Part shown: positions 47,800-60,200 of the stretch, one piece after another
Position numbering within the stretch: the stretch's first letter is position 1
How the letters are laid out: the number at the start of each line of letters is the position of its first letter
From: Acanthochromis polyacanthus
Lineage: Eukaryota > Chordata > Actinopteri > Pomacentridae
Assembly (NCBI RefSeq): GCF_021347895.1
Contig: NC_067129.1
Coordinates: 33,083,690 to 33,147,689, forward strand
Direction of reading: 5' to 3'
DNA: 64,000 bases
Notes under the pieces: model-generated
What the model was told of the DNA's origin: nothing
The model's database searches: none
Seen by the model: only the letters and a program-made list of their open reading frames with translations
Translations under genes and position numbers: made by a program

Positions 47800-50700
47800 A
47801 AAGCTGTTGCAGGTGTCAGAGTATGGATCAGAAGCCCATTCTCGGGACAGTAGAAACCAAACAGCTTCAACTTTAACTGGATTCCCCTCGCTGAGATTTC
47901 CCCTGATGGCTTTTTCCCCTGCAAAGAAACCATTAGTATCTTTACAGTCTGCTCTCAGGTAGGCCTCTGCCCCGTTTAATGGTCTGAAAACAAAAGTATA
48001 GACTTTCTTCCCTCGCAAGGTCCATTAGAGAACAATGCTCAATCTGACATTCATGACATCCACTTAACCAGCGTCCGCAATGGCAAGGCTCTTTGTCATC
48101 CGCCCGGTTCTCTGTCTCGGCCATTTGATCCATAAACAAACAGCCTCCTTACCCTCCTATTCATTTTTCAAGTCCAGAGCCATAATATCTCCCCAGACGG
48201 CGGGCGCTACCCCGTGCATGCCTCTAAGTGGGGAGCTCCAATGCATTCCATTAGCTTCACGAGCAAAGTGTTAACCTTAGCCTTTGTAGCGTAGCGGGAA
48301 AATGGCTCTGGAGGGAGGGCTCCATCACTTTCCCCTGAATTCACTGTGGTACTTCAGTGCGTAAAAGTTCCCCCTCACGTTCTGAGTGCTTTTAAAGTCC
48401 AAAAAAAAGAGGAAAAAAAAACTGAGCCTATTGTTCTTGGCTCTCAATCAATAAAACATGCGCCTCCACATGTCAGGGTTTTGTGAATATTTAATCTCAC
48501 CACTTGTTTCTCTTTATCTGCCAAATCGCTAAAGACAGATCAGGAAATCTTTCCCCGTCACTGACTTTGAATCGTTCTCCTTTTATATGCCCCATTTGAA
48601 GCCGGGAAACAATACACTTAAAATCACAAAGGGATTGGAGAAGCCCACGTGGAAAGTGCTGCTCTTGCATGTCAGTAGCTTTACGGCCTGTCTCCATCAG
48701 CGGCTGAATGGGAGTCCACTTTATACCTCCACTTACATCCACTGTTAGAGAACTGTGTTAATGAGACTATCTACACCAGGGCAGTATATAATTATGGTCA
48801 TAATCATAATGTATGGATGCATTTTTGTATTCTATAATCCTGTTTGCCAACAGAGCGAATAAAGGCGTGACTTTTTAGTGTCAATGGTTACTAGATAAAG
48901 TATATGCAAAACCATTAAAGCCACGGTATTCTTATCATTTTTTATCATGTGGATGATTTTGATTTTTTTTTGTGTACAATACAAAGAAAATGTGTTTATT
49001 TTGTGAAATTTGCAGACCTTCTTTTACACCTTTGGCTGGAATTTGCCAGAAAGAGACTAAAAAGCAATGGAAATGAATCAGGTTGCGTACTTTAAAATGC
49101 ATTAACCTCAGGCTAACCGTTATTTCCCAACTTTAATCTACGGAAAGGAGAAAAAAAATCTACTTCCTAGCAATATTTACTATTGCACAGCCATTACATT
49201 TAGTGCATGGAATTCTTAAAGATCTTTCTTGAGCATATTTTCAGGTATCCATTACGGTATTGCTGTGGCTTTTGTATCGGTGCTCGTAAAATTGTAAATA
49301 TTAGATTAGTGTCAGGTCAGTGAAGTTCAGCATCTGCTTAGAAAAATGACATATATACGACTCTAGGGGAAGTATTTCTCGTCAGACTTGTGTTCGACTG
49401 TGCAAAGGCTACTTCTCTGTGGTTCGCTTTCTGTTTTCTGAGCTGTAGAATCGAAATTTATCGGCTACACCAAAAACAACTGTATCTATCGTCCTTATTT
49501 ACAGTATTAAGCAAACAAAAAGTTGCTCTGTCATTAACTCAGAGTCTGTAATAAGATTTATTGAGATTTTCCACATATTTACCTCTTTTTAATGACTTTT
49601 CCTTCACATTATTACACCTCTATGTCTCGCATGCCTTGTACTGACTGCACTGTGTCACTCTATCTGGTTGATAGGAAATTAATTCTCTGTAATTAACTTC
49701 ATTCCTCCACCTGCACGTTATTATAAATCCCCCTTTTGTTTTAAGTTTAACTAATGGAAAGCAGATTAAGTCAAAGAGCATGCCAGTCACTGTTAATTAA
49801 GGCAATGGATTTGATGTTGTCATTTGTCCTAAATGATTATTGTGGTCTTTATCTTTGTGCACATTATTGAATTCATTACTCAATCTGCATAAATTGCCTT
49901 TTGGCCTCTTTGTTTATTCATGATTTGTCTCCTTCCTCCATGAACGCCTTCTGAACTCATAAAGTTCTCCAGTGACACTGTAGTTTTCATGAGTAATGCT
50001 GGAAATCAATACCAGTGTGCAGCTTTCAAAAACACACAAACAGATCACATGCAAAGTGCCCAATATTCAAATCATCCATTAAAAATGTCGTGTCTTTGGA
50101 TAAAACTTTAATCTTTCTTTAGGAACAACTATCCGTACAGTCTCCACTTGATAATTCCACATTGTTTCCTGTCTTTGAGGCTCAGGGCCATGCTAATATT
50201 TGTTTTCCTCATTTTTTACTGAGGTAGATTTAACACTACAAGGAATAAATGGCCTCCAGATTGCATCTCATTCAGTGTCACGACAAATGAACTGAAAACT
50301 GTTTACACACATCTGTGATATTATGCACATAATAAATCAGTTTTGTCTTCAATGAATGCCCCTTTAAGCCTTTTTAAAAAAGAAGTGAGAAATTGCAGTG
50401 TGCAGCTCCATTCAGATGAAGTCAAAGTGTAAAATGAATGATTAGAAAATCCTCTCGCTTCCGTACGTCTCATTCAGATATAATCCTTAGAATTACCACA
50501 GCAGGTCTTAGCCTCGTCCAAACGAAACGTCTGGCTGAAAAAATGCATCCGTGTGCTGATCTTAAGCCAACTCATGGTGAATAGTTGACTGAGTGCCGCC
50601 AGGAACTGAGCAACCCTGGGAAGCTTGTTTCCACCCAAATTAATTGTTTTCCAGTCATGTTGCAGAGCAACGTGACCAGAGACACCATATTTTTTTACCA

Positions 50701-51660
50701 CATAAGGGGGCCAACACAGTATTAGCCAGATGCTTGCAATGTTTTGCCTGATTGGAACACTAGTCACTGTGTGTCTTTAAGTAATTAAACAGATCAAAAT
50801 CATCCTAAAATACAAAAAAAAAATAATAATAACATCATCCATTCAACCCTGTCTCACAAATTATCTGCTCTTGTGCAACTAAACTGCATTCTCATTTATG
50901 TTTTGATATAAATGCACTTCTTCCTCAAAAGCTAAGCTGTGGCGAAGCATTTTTCACTTCCAAAGCAACAAAGTCTGTGCAAGGATTAAAGCTGAAGGGG
51001 ACTTTCTTCCTTGAAATCATTTTTAGGATGTGTTGGACCATTTTTCATAGACTTACGTTTCATTTTCATTTATTATTCAAGTAAACGTAGTAAAGGTTTG
51101 TAATTAGGAATGTTTCCATTTTAAAGTAATAGAAGAAGCAATCTAATTGCAGTTCAGTTTCCTTAAACATTTACGGGTGCAATTCAGAGTCCAAATTCGA
51201 GCAACAATGTCTCCATAAAACTACATTCCAATGCAACCAGACTTCTTCCTCATGTACGTTTCAAACTAACACCTGTGAGGTCATGGAATAAAATCTTCTA
51301 TTTTAAAGGACTACACAATCCAAATACGTTTTTGGGAGGGGAGAATGATTGGTTTGGTACCATTATTCTTAAGTTTTTGTTTCTCTTATTTACTTTTACT
51401 TGTCACTTGGTGTTTGGTGAGGTTCAGGTGACAACACTTTATTCCTATCTTCAGTAAAATATCATGATTTGGTTGAGATTTTCACCACATAACTATTTTT
51501 TAGAAGTTTTGTTGCTTTGAGGCATCAAAACTACTTGGTTAGCTTTGGGCAAATGCTATTGATTGGGTTAAAATACAACTTTCTCTGAATGTAATTGAAG
51601 CTTCTCCTCCAATTTCTAAAATGAGTCTATTTCTTATTTTGGTATTTCTAAGAATCTGTG
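47800..51660. other. Longest repeat-poor stretch; candidate conserved non-coding 48000-50300
   Basis: Apart from a possible U6 remnant near 50.2 kb, I see no repeat signature or gene in nearly 4 kb. The block is rich in motifs such as 'ttaattaaggcaatgg', 'attgaattcattactcaatc' and 'tttattcatgatttgtctcc'. Such texture is common in enhancer-bearing conserved DNA around developmental genes, but conservation cannot be judged here. Confidence 0.4.
50145..50235 (-). ncRNA. Possible decayed U6 snRNA pseudogene
   Basis: The minus strand reads 'attagcatggccctgagc', close to the invariant U6 core around AGATTAGCATGGCCCCTGCGC. Flanking bases keep partial matches: A-rich 'gtaaaaaatg' upstream and 'gacaggaaac' where U6 has GACACGCAAA. 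One C is missing from the core and the 5' stem-loop is not recognisable, nor is a 3' T-run. At best a pseudogene; chance similarity around a 13-base match is not excluded. Confidence 0.3.
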
Positions 51661-51664
51661 CAAT

Positions 51665-51903
51665 ACCATTGTTTTTCAGTGTATAGATATGTGTAAAACA
51701 TTGCTTTCCATATTGAGAAGAATTTGTGCAATATCAGAATTTCAACATATGGAAGAATTTGTACAAAATCAAGAGTACTTATATTGATTTTTATGTTTTT
51801 TACTGCTTTTTCTACGTGTTTGCACTATACCCTCTACTGCTTTGACACTGCAAATCTTATCGTATTTTATATTATCTTGTCTTGTCTTGTCTTGTCTTAT
51901 CGA
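51665..51903 (+). mobile_element. LINE 3' end with (TTGTC)n tail
   Basis: The stretch ends 'ctttgacactgcaaatctta' followed by (CTTGT)4, a pattern of LINE 3' tails in fish. The body is AT-rich and unclassified. The minus-strand frames with repeated Asp-Lys-Thr-Arg-Gln are translations of the tail. Confidence 0.55.
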
Positions 51904-52415
51904 CAGTAAAGCAAAAAGGAAGTGGCAAACATACTGATTTGAAATGTATTTTTGATACATCACAAACAAACGGAATCCAGCATATCCAAACAAAACTGAA
52001 AATGCAGTTTAGTTGTATGGGAACGTAATTTATGGAAGACCGGGTTGTTTGAGTATTAAAGGGATAGTTCGGGATTTTTGACATGAATCTGTATGGCATC
52101 CCCGTCAGCAGTGTTGTTCATTCACACAGACTTACTGCCGACAGCGTCCAGTGAGCAGAGATCCGGTCCGATTTTGGTCCAGACAAAGGTAGTCCGGCCA
52201 GTTTGCTGGGGCCACGAAAATAAAGCGTTTTCTTCTCAAACCAATATGTGTTCGAAAGAGTGATATAGTTGCATCACAAAACCGTTGTCCACGAAAAAGT
52301 CAGACCTCGTGAACGCTTGGCACTATTTTCTCTCCCTTCATATCACTCCGCGCTGCCTCCAGCTGGCAGCCGCGCAGGTTTCACTTTGTTTACTGCTGGT
52401 AAAGTTAACAACAAC

Positions 52416-52565
52416 ATGTCTGACTACGACAGCGACCATGAATATATTGACTTCAGCATTCAGCCAAGGGGATATCTTTATGAACCCGAATATACTGAAG
52501 CCGAAATTCATCAGATGGAGTTAGAACGGGCAGAGAGAGAGAGAGAGGGTGGACAGAGAAGTGGA
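52416..52565 (+). pseudogene. N-terminal copy of the P2X7-ballast-like protein (left arm)
   Basis: ATG at 52416 opens the acidic N-terminus MSDYDSDHEYIDFSIQPRGY, followed by a Glu/Arg-rich stretch ending in ERE. It mirrors the minus-strand copy almost base for base, then leaves the homology at about 52565; the frame runs on into unrelated spacer until 52685. It is half of a fold-back pair and cannot give a whole protein. Confidence 0.8.
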
Positions 52566-52620
52566 TCACTTGTACAGTATAAAGTTATAAAATTCAACCA
52601 AAAAACTGAGGAGGCAACAC

Positions 52621-53173
52621 TTACTCTGAAGACAACTGACCGTCGGGTCCAGCTGGCCTGGGACGCTTCTTCCAGTTTATTTTAGGAATGTGGAAAAAGG
52701 TCTGCAACACACCCTCATTCAGGAGTGCAGGGAAGTCATTATGATGTGTGATGCAGACAGGAGCTGGCAAGCTGGCCTCCTCATCAATTGAAAGGTCTTG
52801 CATCTGTGGCATGATGAGATCCCATTCTCATCTCACCCTCTGTCGGCATTATTTCGCTCTTGAAACAAGTACACCACCATTTATCAGTCACCCGGTGTCT
52901 CACGGCTCCAGCTTCAACTTGTTCCACTTCTCTGTCCACCCTCTCTCTCTCTCTCTCTGCCCGTTCTAACTCCATCTGGTGAATTTCGGCTTCAGTATAT
53001 TCGGGTTCATAAAGATATCCCCTTGGCTGAATGCTGAAGTCAATATATTCATGGTCGCTGTCGTAGTCAGACATGTTGTTGTTAACTTTACCAGCAGTAA
53101 ACAAAGTGAAACCTGCGCGGCTGCCAGCTGGAGGCAGCGTGGAGTGATATGAAGGGAGAGAAAATAGTGCCAA
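52621..53173 (-). pseudogene. P2X7 C-terminal (ballast) domain-like transposon protein, frameshifted
   Basis: The likely start is ATG at 53074-53072 (MSDYDSDHEY...). It gives an acidic N-terminus, an Arg/Glu-rich helix and then RVTDKWWCTC followed by MPTEGE. This frame ends at 52784. Another frame (52812-52621) continues with the expected next part: MPQMQDLSIDEE, then CITHHNDFPALLNEGVL and RPRPAGPDGQLSSE. A single-base gain near 52810-52830 explains the switch. The order, a Cys-containing WCTC patch, a CIT..DF...L..VL segment and a basic region, is that of the cytosolic domain following the channel in P2X7 receptors and of many stand-alone fish proteins annotated 'P2X purinoceptor 7-like'. 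No membrane segment or ATP-binding ectodomain is present, so it is not a receptor. Role in the element is unknown. Similarity is judged by eye. Confidence 0.7.
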
Positions 53174-53435
53174 GCGTTTACGAGGTCTGACTTTTTCGTG
53201 GACAACGGTTTTGTAATGTTAATATATCACTCTTTCGAACACATATTGGTTTGAGAAGAAAACGCTTTATTTTCGTGACCCCAGCAAACTGGCCGGACTA
53301 CTTTCGTCTGGACCAAAACTGGACCGGATCTCTGCTCACCGGAGGCTGTCGGGGGGTAAGTCTGTGTGAATGAACAACACTGCTGACGGGGATGCCATAC
53401 AGATTCATGTCAAAAATCCCAAACTATCCCTTTAA

Positions 53436-54450
53436 TATATTTGCAACTTGATAAACAGACATACAGTAATAGAAAATGCAATGTTTTCTTTAAAATGCCC
53501 TTACTGTTGCAATTCTGGATCTTAAATCTGTGCAGAAACCTGATTCTAGGAGCTTGAAGATGCTCAAGAGTCTCTATACTAAAACAAATTGTAAGTTATT
53601 GAGTAAAAATACATGATAATAACAGTTTTATGCCTATTTGTCGTGGTATCTAATCAGCAGGCATGTTTGGCTTTATGGTACAGACATGTAAGGTTATATG
53701 AAACTTAAAGAACTCATTATCTTACTCCTTCCTATCTGCCATCTCTGTCCTGTTTCCTGTCTGTGGCTCCTGCAGTGACATAGCCATTAAAGTACCAATT
53801 TCTTCCTCTAGGATAAAGGCAAAAAATAAAAATCCAATCAAGAACATAAAGCAGTAACGTACCATCAGCTGTCTTCAATAAACAGCCAGATTATTCCAGG
53901 AAGTCATACCTTGATAAGACTTAATCTCACAGAGCGATATTAGTGAGCCGTTTTGTGCAAATGTCAATTTGCAGAAAAGTTGGCACAATTACAACAGAGG
54001 GACACTGATTTATTCTGCATCATGCAGAAATACCTTGTGGACGAGGAAAAAAATATTGCCGGGCAGTAATTCCATTGTTTGTGCATTATGAAGCCCAGCA
54101 AGTTGTTTGACAGCTTAATGGCCAAGTTCAGTGGAAGGATTACTTGCAGCAATTTCCAGAGTAATGTGAATGTTGATAGAGTTAGTGCCATGCAGGGCTT
54201 TAAGTCCCAACGACTGGAGCGTAACATTTTCCTCAAATTTGGTGACTTTAACAAGTTGTCGCACAGCATTTCACAGCCGTGATCAGACAGAGATACCGTG
54301 TGTTAGTGCAGGAAGACACACTTAATGAAGACTGCCGGTGCAATTTAACAAGTTGAGGATTATGCCCCGTGCTATCATAAAAGTGTGTTTTGGACTTAAC
54401 AGAACATTTTAGCTCGCAGAAGTTTAGTTCCAGTTACTTCTAAAGGTGCA
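53436..54450. other. Single-copy sequence, no gene recognised
   Basis: 53730-54300 is repeat-free with complex composition and may be conserved non-coding DNA. Overlapping frames of 101 (minus) and 67 (plus) codons show no domain. Confidence 0.4.
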
Positions 54451-54454
54451 GTTA

Positions 54455-55413
54455 GTTAAACCGCTGAACTACAAGCAGTTTGGATGTTTTGTGCAGATTT
54501 TTTGCTCACTTTGAACTCATTTTTACTTCAACATAAAGTCTTGCATCTTGATGGAAGCAGAACAACTGTGGCTAGAAGTAGAGAGAAGAGCAAAATTACT
54601 GTTTGTGCAGCATGATAGTTAGAAAGCCATGAATCATAAGAAAGGGGGGGGAACAATGATTGAATTTCTTTAATTATTCTATACGCACATTGTTATTATT
54701 ATTATTATTGGTGTTATTTTTCTTGTTATACTGTATTTAGATGTTTTTATACTGGCATGATGTTGCGCCACTAGTTTTTCTCCTTTTTTCCTAAAATATT
54801 TCCAGATTTCATGACAAAAAATGTTGCATTTTTCAGGTTTTTTTATTTTGGAAAAACTTGAAAAAAAAACAGGAACCTAGAGCCCAATTCTTACCAATTC
54901 TGAAATAAAATCTGACTCTTGTACGACTATAATAGATATTTTGTTTGGTTTTCATTATAAGTCTCCTTGTGTCATTTCTGTAAACACGGTCTGCAGTTCA
55001 ACCCAGAAAACCCAGAATTTTTGGAACTTGACTGTTGGTCACAGTTTAGTACTAATGGCTTCTCATTTGTGTAGAGGAGCAACAAATTCTTTTTTTTTCT
55101 TCTTGCAGAATCTAATTAGTCCAAACGGTTTATATTTGGCAAATTATTGAGTGAGAATGAGACATCTGAAATAAAGTGATTTTTTTTTTTTTTAAATATT
55201 TGATCAATTATCACAATTTTAAGGTTAGATTTGGTTCATTTTCCAAACTGAACTGCAAATCACACACAATTAGTTTTTGGACTGTGAGAGAGCTGAAGAT
55301 CTGTTTTGTTCTTACAGTTTCTGCCTCTGAGAGATGCTGTAATTTTGGTGATATTTTAGAAAAGAAAACGTGCCTTTCAAACCTGCTGGTGGGTTTTGGA
55401 GTTCAAAGGGTTA
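54455..55413. repeat. Dispersed repeat family X, copy 3 (compact)
   Basis: Shares with copy 2 'ctagaagtagagagaa' (54573), 'tctgcagttcaaccca' (54988) and 'caattttaaggttagattt' (55214). It ends 'tttggagttcaaagggttaa' (55394-55413), the reverse complement of copy 2's start. Here the middle holds only a short (ATT)n instead of a long tandem array, so this copy shows the family's unexpanded form of ~960 bp. Confidence 0.65.
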
Positions 55414-56925
55414 ATGCCTCTTTACAAATATTACCAGGCAAGTTAAAAAATCTTCAAAATGCTGTAATTTCACAATTTCCCAGCGTTTCATCACAGCCGG
55501 CTATGTTTTTTGTGTTGATTTTGGTCTCTATCGCCTCCAGTCCCTCCACTCGATGACCAAACGTTCGGGTAAAAGAAATGTGTCTCTTTAATCTGCCACC
55601 AGAGAAAAGACACTGAGCAACTCTGCTGGAATCATGATCTTGCACTCCAGGCCTCTACTTGTGTTTTTTTTTAACTGACATGCCTTTTTTTTAGCTTGTT
55701 GTTATGGTGATTTGGCAGCGAGTTGTGTAATCCATCACCATGGGAACATAACCAAAAGCCGTGCGTTTGTGTGACAGTGATATGAAGGAAATCTGAAACA
55801 AAGATATCCTTTTCTGCTTCCCCGAGAGCGCCGAGGCATTCAATTGAGAGGGGCTCTATACGGGCTGCGGGGTGGCCATGACACTATGAAGAGCTGCCGT
55901 ATAATGGACCTCCAGCACAATGGACCAAAGGCTGCTGTAGCTGTGTTTATGTGAAAGGCATCACAAGCAGCGGATAAGCAGCGAAAACCAAGATGTCGTG
56001 TGTCCCGTGAGGGGAAAATCGGAATGTTGATTCAGCTCGAACCTCTTGACCCAAAACTCAAGGGCGTATGATGTCATGCGAAAATATTTCACACTCGTGT
56101 TTAAACAGGGGCGGCCGAGGTGTCGGCTTTGTGGGCACAGAGCTGCACATTTTATACGGGAGGAAACAGAAATTGGAAGCAGAAAGTCGTAAGGTCCGCT
56201 CAGATTTGTGGGACAGAATAGACATGTAAAATATCAGATTTGAGCTTAGTTGATACAGTTTTGTGTTTTGGGGTCACAGATCTTAGACTCAATCCAATGG
56301 ACCAGTGTGTGGCGACATAGAACTGTTGCCTTTACCGATCATTTCTGTGTTGCTGAATTCATATATCAGCTGTTTGCAAAGTCCAAATATGCCTATTTTC
56401 AGTCTTTTCTTAGAATTTGACATGTATCACCATTTTTCGCAATGTTATGTTGCATTCATGACGAGTATCACAAACAGAAATACAAATAAAACGTAGTTAT
56501 TAATAGTTAGGTAACACTGGACTATGTAAAATAGTCCAAATCGGCTATCCTGCCTTTCCCACCCCAACACGCCCTGATATCCACACCCGCCTCCCCCAAC
56601 CTGTCGAGGCAGATGACCACCTTCCCTGAGCCTGGTTCTGTCAGAGGTTTTTTTCCCCTCCCCATCCCAGTCTTTTTCGTTCCCTCATAGGGAATCCAAA
56701 GCAGTCTTTGGCTTGTTGAGCTTTCTGTTCTCTGTTTGTACTTCATAAGGTCTGTGTTGATTTCAGCAACCTTTATTCAACACTTTGGCTAAATGCTGCA
56801 TTTATGGTCAATGTGTAATTAGAAGCAGTTTGCTCCAGTTTGCACACAAGCAAGTGATTCCTGCCACCCCTGCTGAGTGTGATTATATGGCAGATGCAAT
56901 TTCCCATCATCGCCTATGTGTCTCA
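55414..56925. other. Single-copy sequence; candidate conserved block 55690-56160
   Basis: Repeat-free and locally GC-richer ('ggggctctatacgggctgcg'), without recognisable coding. Nothing else supported. Confidence 0.4.
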
Positions 56926-56927
56926 AT

Positions 56928-57200
56928 AAGATGAGATAAGATGGAACTTTATTAATCCAGAGGGAAATTCCTCTGTCAGACATTGCTCAAATAAGCAAAA
57001 TTACATAAGAACAAATACAGAATGTTATAGGACAGCAGAAGTATGAGATATTACTGAAAACAGAAATAAATGAGCTAAAACAAGACGAGAATAGAAAAGC
57101 TAGAATGGCAGTGATTCTGAAGAAGTAATATAACGCGTCATATGGAAATACTGCACGTAAAAATTTTAATATTGCACAGGATGAAGAAACATTGCACTTG
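56928..57200 (-). mobile_element. LINE 3' end, minus strand
   Basis: Read on the minus strand it ends 'aggaatttccctctggatta' then 'ataaagttcc' and (ATCTT)n, the same kind of terminus as at 6031. About 250 bp of AT-rich 3' sequence ('gtgcaatgtttcttcatcct' on the minus strand) precedes it. Confidence 0.75.
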
Positions 57201-60200
57201 AAATTACATTATTTATGAGATGGAACCTATGAGGAATACTACCTTTGTTTATTTGAGCCATAGTTACAATTTTAAGCCAGTGCACTTTCTTTGAGCACGG
57301 GGTTATGGTTCAAGGTCAGGTGTTTGGTGAAAAGACCTGAAATTCATCAGTTACCCAATGGCAATGGCATACATTGTAGTGGCTACATTTCCTTGAATTT
57401 AAAAGCAAAACTGACAAATTTACCAGACTCATCTGCTCACCTGTTTTGGGATGCCATCACCCTGTTAAATGGCCGATATCATGGTGGATTATTCCCATAC
57501 ATAAGAGTCAGTAGGAGCCTTCTCCACTTCTTCACTCAGCACAGTTGTTGCTAAATTATCACCTCATTTAAAGGTGGTGAAGCTGCAATTTAGCACTTAG
57601 AAAGAGGAACAAAAGTTCACATTTGGGAATTGGAAATGATAAAGGAGGTATAAATCAGTGGAAATCAGTTGAGTTTGAATTTCAGACCATTATTATAGCA
57701 TTGTCCATTTGCTGGATTTTACTTGGTGTTTACTGTGGTTTGGGGTTAAGCAGAGGTCATCTGCGTTTTCAGGGCTACTTCCTGTTTATTAATTACCAGA
57801 ACAGATGATAACGTTCACTCTGGTGACAAACTCTTCATTGGCACAATGACCATTTAATGGGCCGATAACGTCCAAACCAGAGCCCATGGCAGCCATTCCA
57901 CTCATCAAGGAAAACTGATTACTGTCGTTCGCTAACAAGTTTTCATTTGCATAACTCACCAATAGAAGAAAGTCTTTGTTCCCCTAAAAAAAATGAAATC
58001 CCCTGGTCAAATGAATGGAATATGAGGCTTGCATGAGTTCCATTTTAGCCCATGTGACTAAAATATCTATCTAAATGACATAGGCAAAGACACCGCCAGG
58101 ATTTGCAAACAAAACACATTTTTACCAGCAACAAACTCAATTGCCTACTGACTAGGCATCAATAATCTATGAATCCCTGCTAAAGTGATTGTGTCTCTTA
58201 ACAGTGTCTGCAGCACATGTAGCAGAGACACAGTGGTGTGGAGTCAAGTGGTGTCTTTACAGTAAAATGTTCACTAGTGTGTGAAATATATTGCTCCACA
58301 GTTAATGAATAATGATCCCATCAGCTACTGTTTATAATGCTACTCCAACAGAAATGTAAATACGTGTAAATAACATTGGCAGATAAACGAAAATTTGTCA
58401 TAGACATGGAATTGTACAGTTGTAGTTGTTTCAAATGTGGTTTAGCAAAGTCAAATATGAAGTACTAATCAAATGAATTTCTGTTTAATGATGAAACTGG
58501 TGGTATTGTGTATATTTCTGTTATCATCCTTTAGTATTAAGGATTATTATTTATATTATTTAGCCAAATCTAGAAAATCTCGAAAACAATTAGCATGATA
58601 TCTTTCCTCTAGGTCTTTTCTTTACGTCATTTCCAACAACAAAACTGTAAAATACAACAAAAGGAGTTAGCAGACCCATCAGGTAAAGGTAAAACCCTGC
58701 TGGAAGATCCCATTTCATGTCCCGTGTGTGTGGAAAAGTCAAAGATTCTCACGCTTCCTTTCAAAGTAAACTTCTGTCAAGATGCCTGGAGCCAAACCCT
58801 GACAGCTTGATGGTCACCAAGAAGCAGAAGAAGGCTGTCGTCATGCTGGGTGGCTCTCAAGCGTGAGGCAGGATGTGGTTTAAAGTCTTCATCCTGGCTA
58901 ATAGCTTTCCTGAACAAACAGAGGTTACAAAAATGTTAATAGCATGACTAAATGAAATGCATACCAGTGAGGGGATGGAGAGTATCCCCACCGGCGATGA
59001 AATTTAATGATCACAGACAGGAAAATCAAAAGCAGAGTGGGGAGGATTCACCTCGATGCTGCCTACGGCCCCTTCGCAAATAACATGTATGTCTACAAAC
59101 CAATCTTATTTCCTCATCGCCACTTTTTCCCAGGAGCCAAAACGAGGTCTCATTTTCATTTTGCCAGTGAAAAAAAAAAGAGATATTAACCATAGACAAA
59201 AGCTTTGGAGGGTTTAGCTGATCACCCATAAATTATCGTTCATTTGTACTAAAAATGAAGAGCAACAGTTGTGTGACTTTATCGTTCTTAGCTGTAGATC
59301 CGAACACAGAAGAAGCACATGAAGGAAAGAATCTGAAGCTCAAATGCTGAAAAGAAATTTGTGCGAGAGTCAAGAGTCAAACGGGCCTGTTTGATTGTGA
59401 CAAGATTTTTATTTCTTATTATACACTTAAGAACATTTAATTGTTACAATTAAAAGATGTTCTGAATTTGAAAAGGAGGAGGCCACGTCTGAAGCAGACA
59501 TCTCAAGGACACATTTCTTTTCTCCTTGCAGTCTTAAAAGAGTCTTTTGTGTTTGGAGGTGAAGCTTTTGTAGGGGGCTGTGTGTGACGGAGGAACGGCC
59601 ACCGAGTGTTCCTTCCATAGAAAATTAGTATAACAACCTGGAAAATGATGCCACCAGATCACCGGCGGTGTTACCATGGTGCAGCAGGAAAGTTCCAATT
59701 ACAGGAGAGATGCTTTCTGCATAGTGACACTTGCTGTGATGATTCAGACATTAAAACTTGTTCTGAAATAATAACCGAGATAATTCTGGGTAGTTACGAC
59801 TTGCGTTGTGTCAAAATGTTTGACAATTGTCAGCAGGTAAACAAACCTTCAGGTTAGCTAAAAAAAAAGATAAACTGCAGAATGATCACCCATGCAGCCC
59901 ATAAACATGTCCATGTTGAATGTGATACATCATATTTACCTTATTTTTGTGGATTGTTACAAAGATTCTGCTCTCACTTTTGATTTTACCTTAAAAAAAA
60001 CACCAATCTACACCAGTCAATGTCAACATTAAAACCACTGACAATTGAAGTGAATAAAACAAATCATCTCGTTACAAATCAATATGAAACAGAGGGTCAT
60101 GCATGGATGTGGATGTTGCTTTGTCATGCACCACCCACCTGAACATCGCTCACATCTGGTTTATCAAAGTCAAATATATAGTATTAAATGAATTAAGGTT

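Larger units (their letters stand above)
52056..53435. mobile_element. 1.38-kb palindromic DNA transposon carrying P2X7-ballast-like reading frames
   Basis: Left arm 52056-52565 and right arm 52923-53435 are reverse complements over ~510 bp with few differences, around a 357-bp spacer. Termini are 'ttaaagggatagttcgggat' and its reverse complement; TA flanks both sides (52054-52055, 53436-53437), compatible with TA target duplication. The minus strand carries the longer coding copy and the plus-strand arm a shortened one. The terminal sequence is one I recall as frequent in fish genomes. No transposase is present. Confidence 0.88.

Noticed and set aside
52269..52685. Full 138-codon plus-strand frame as a complete protein
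   Set aside because: Only codons from 52416 to about 52565 belong to the element's protein; the upstream part is its leader and the downstream part is spacer read antisense to the other copy.
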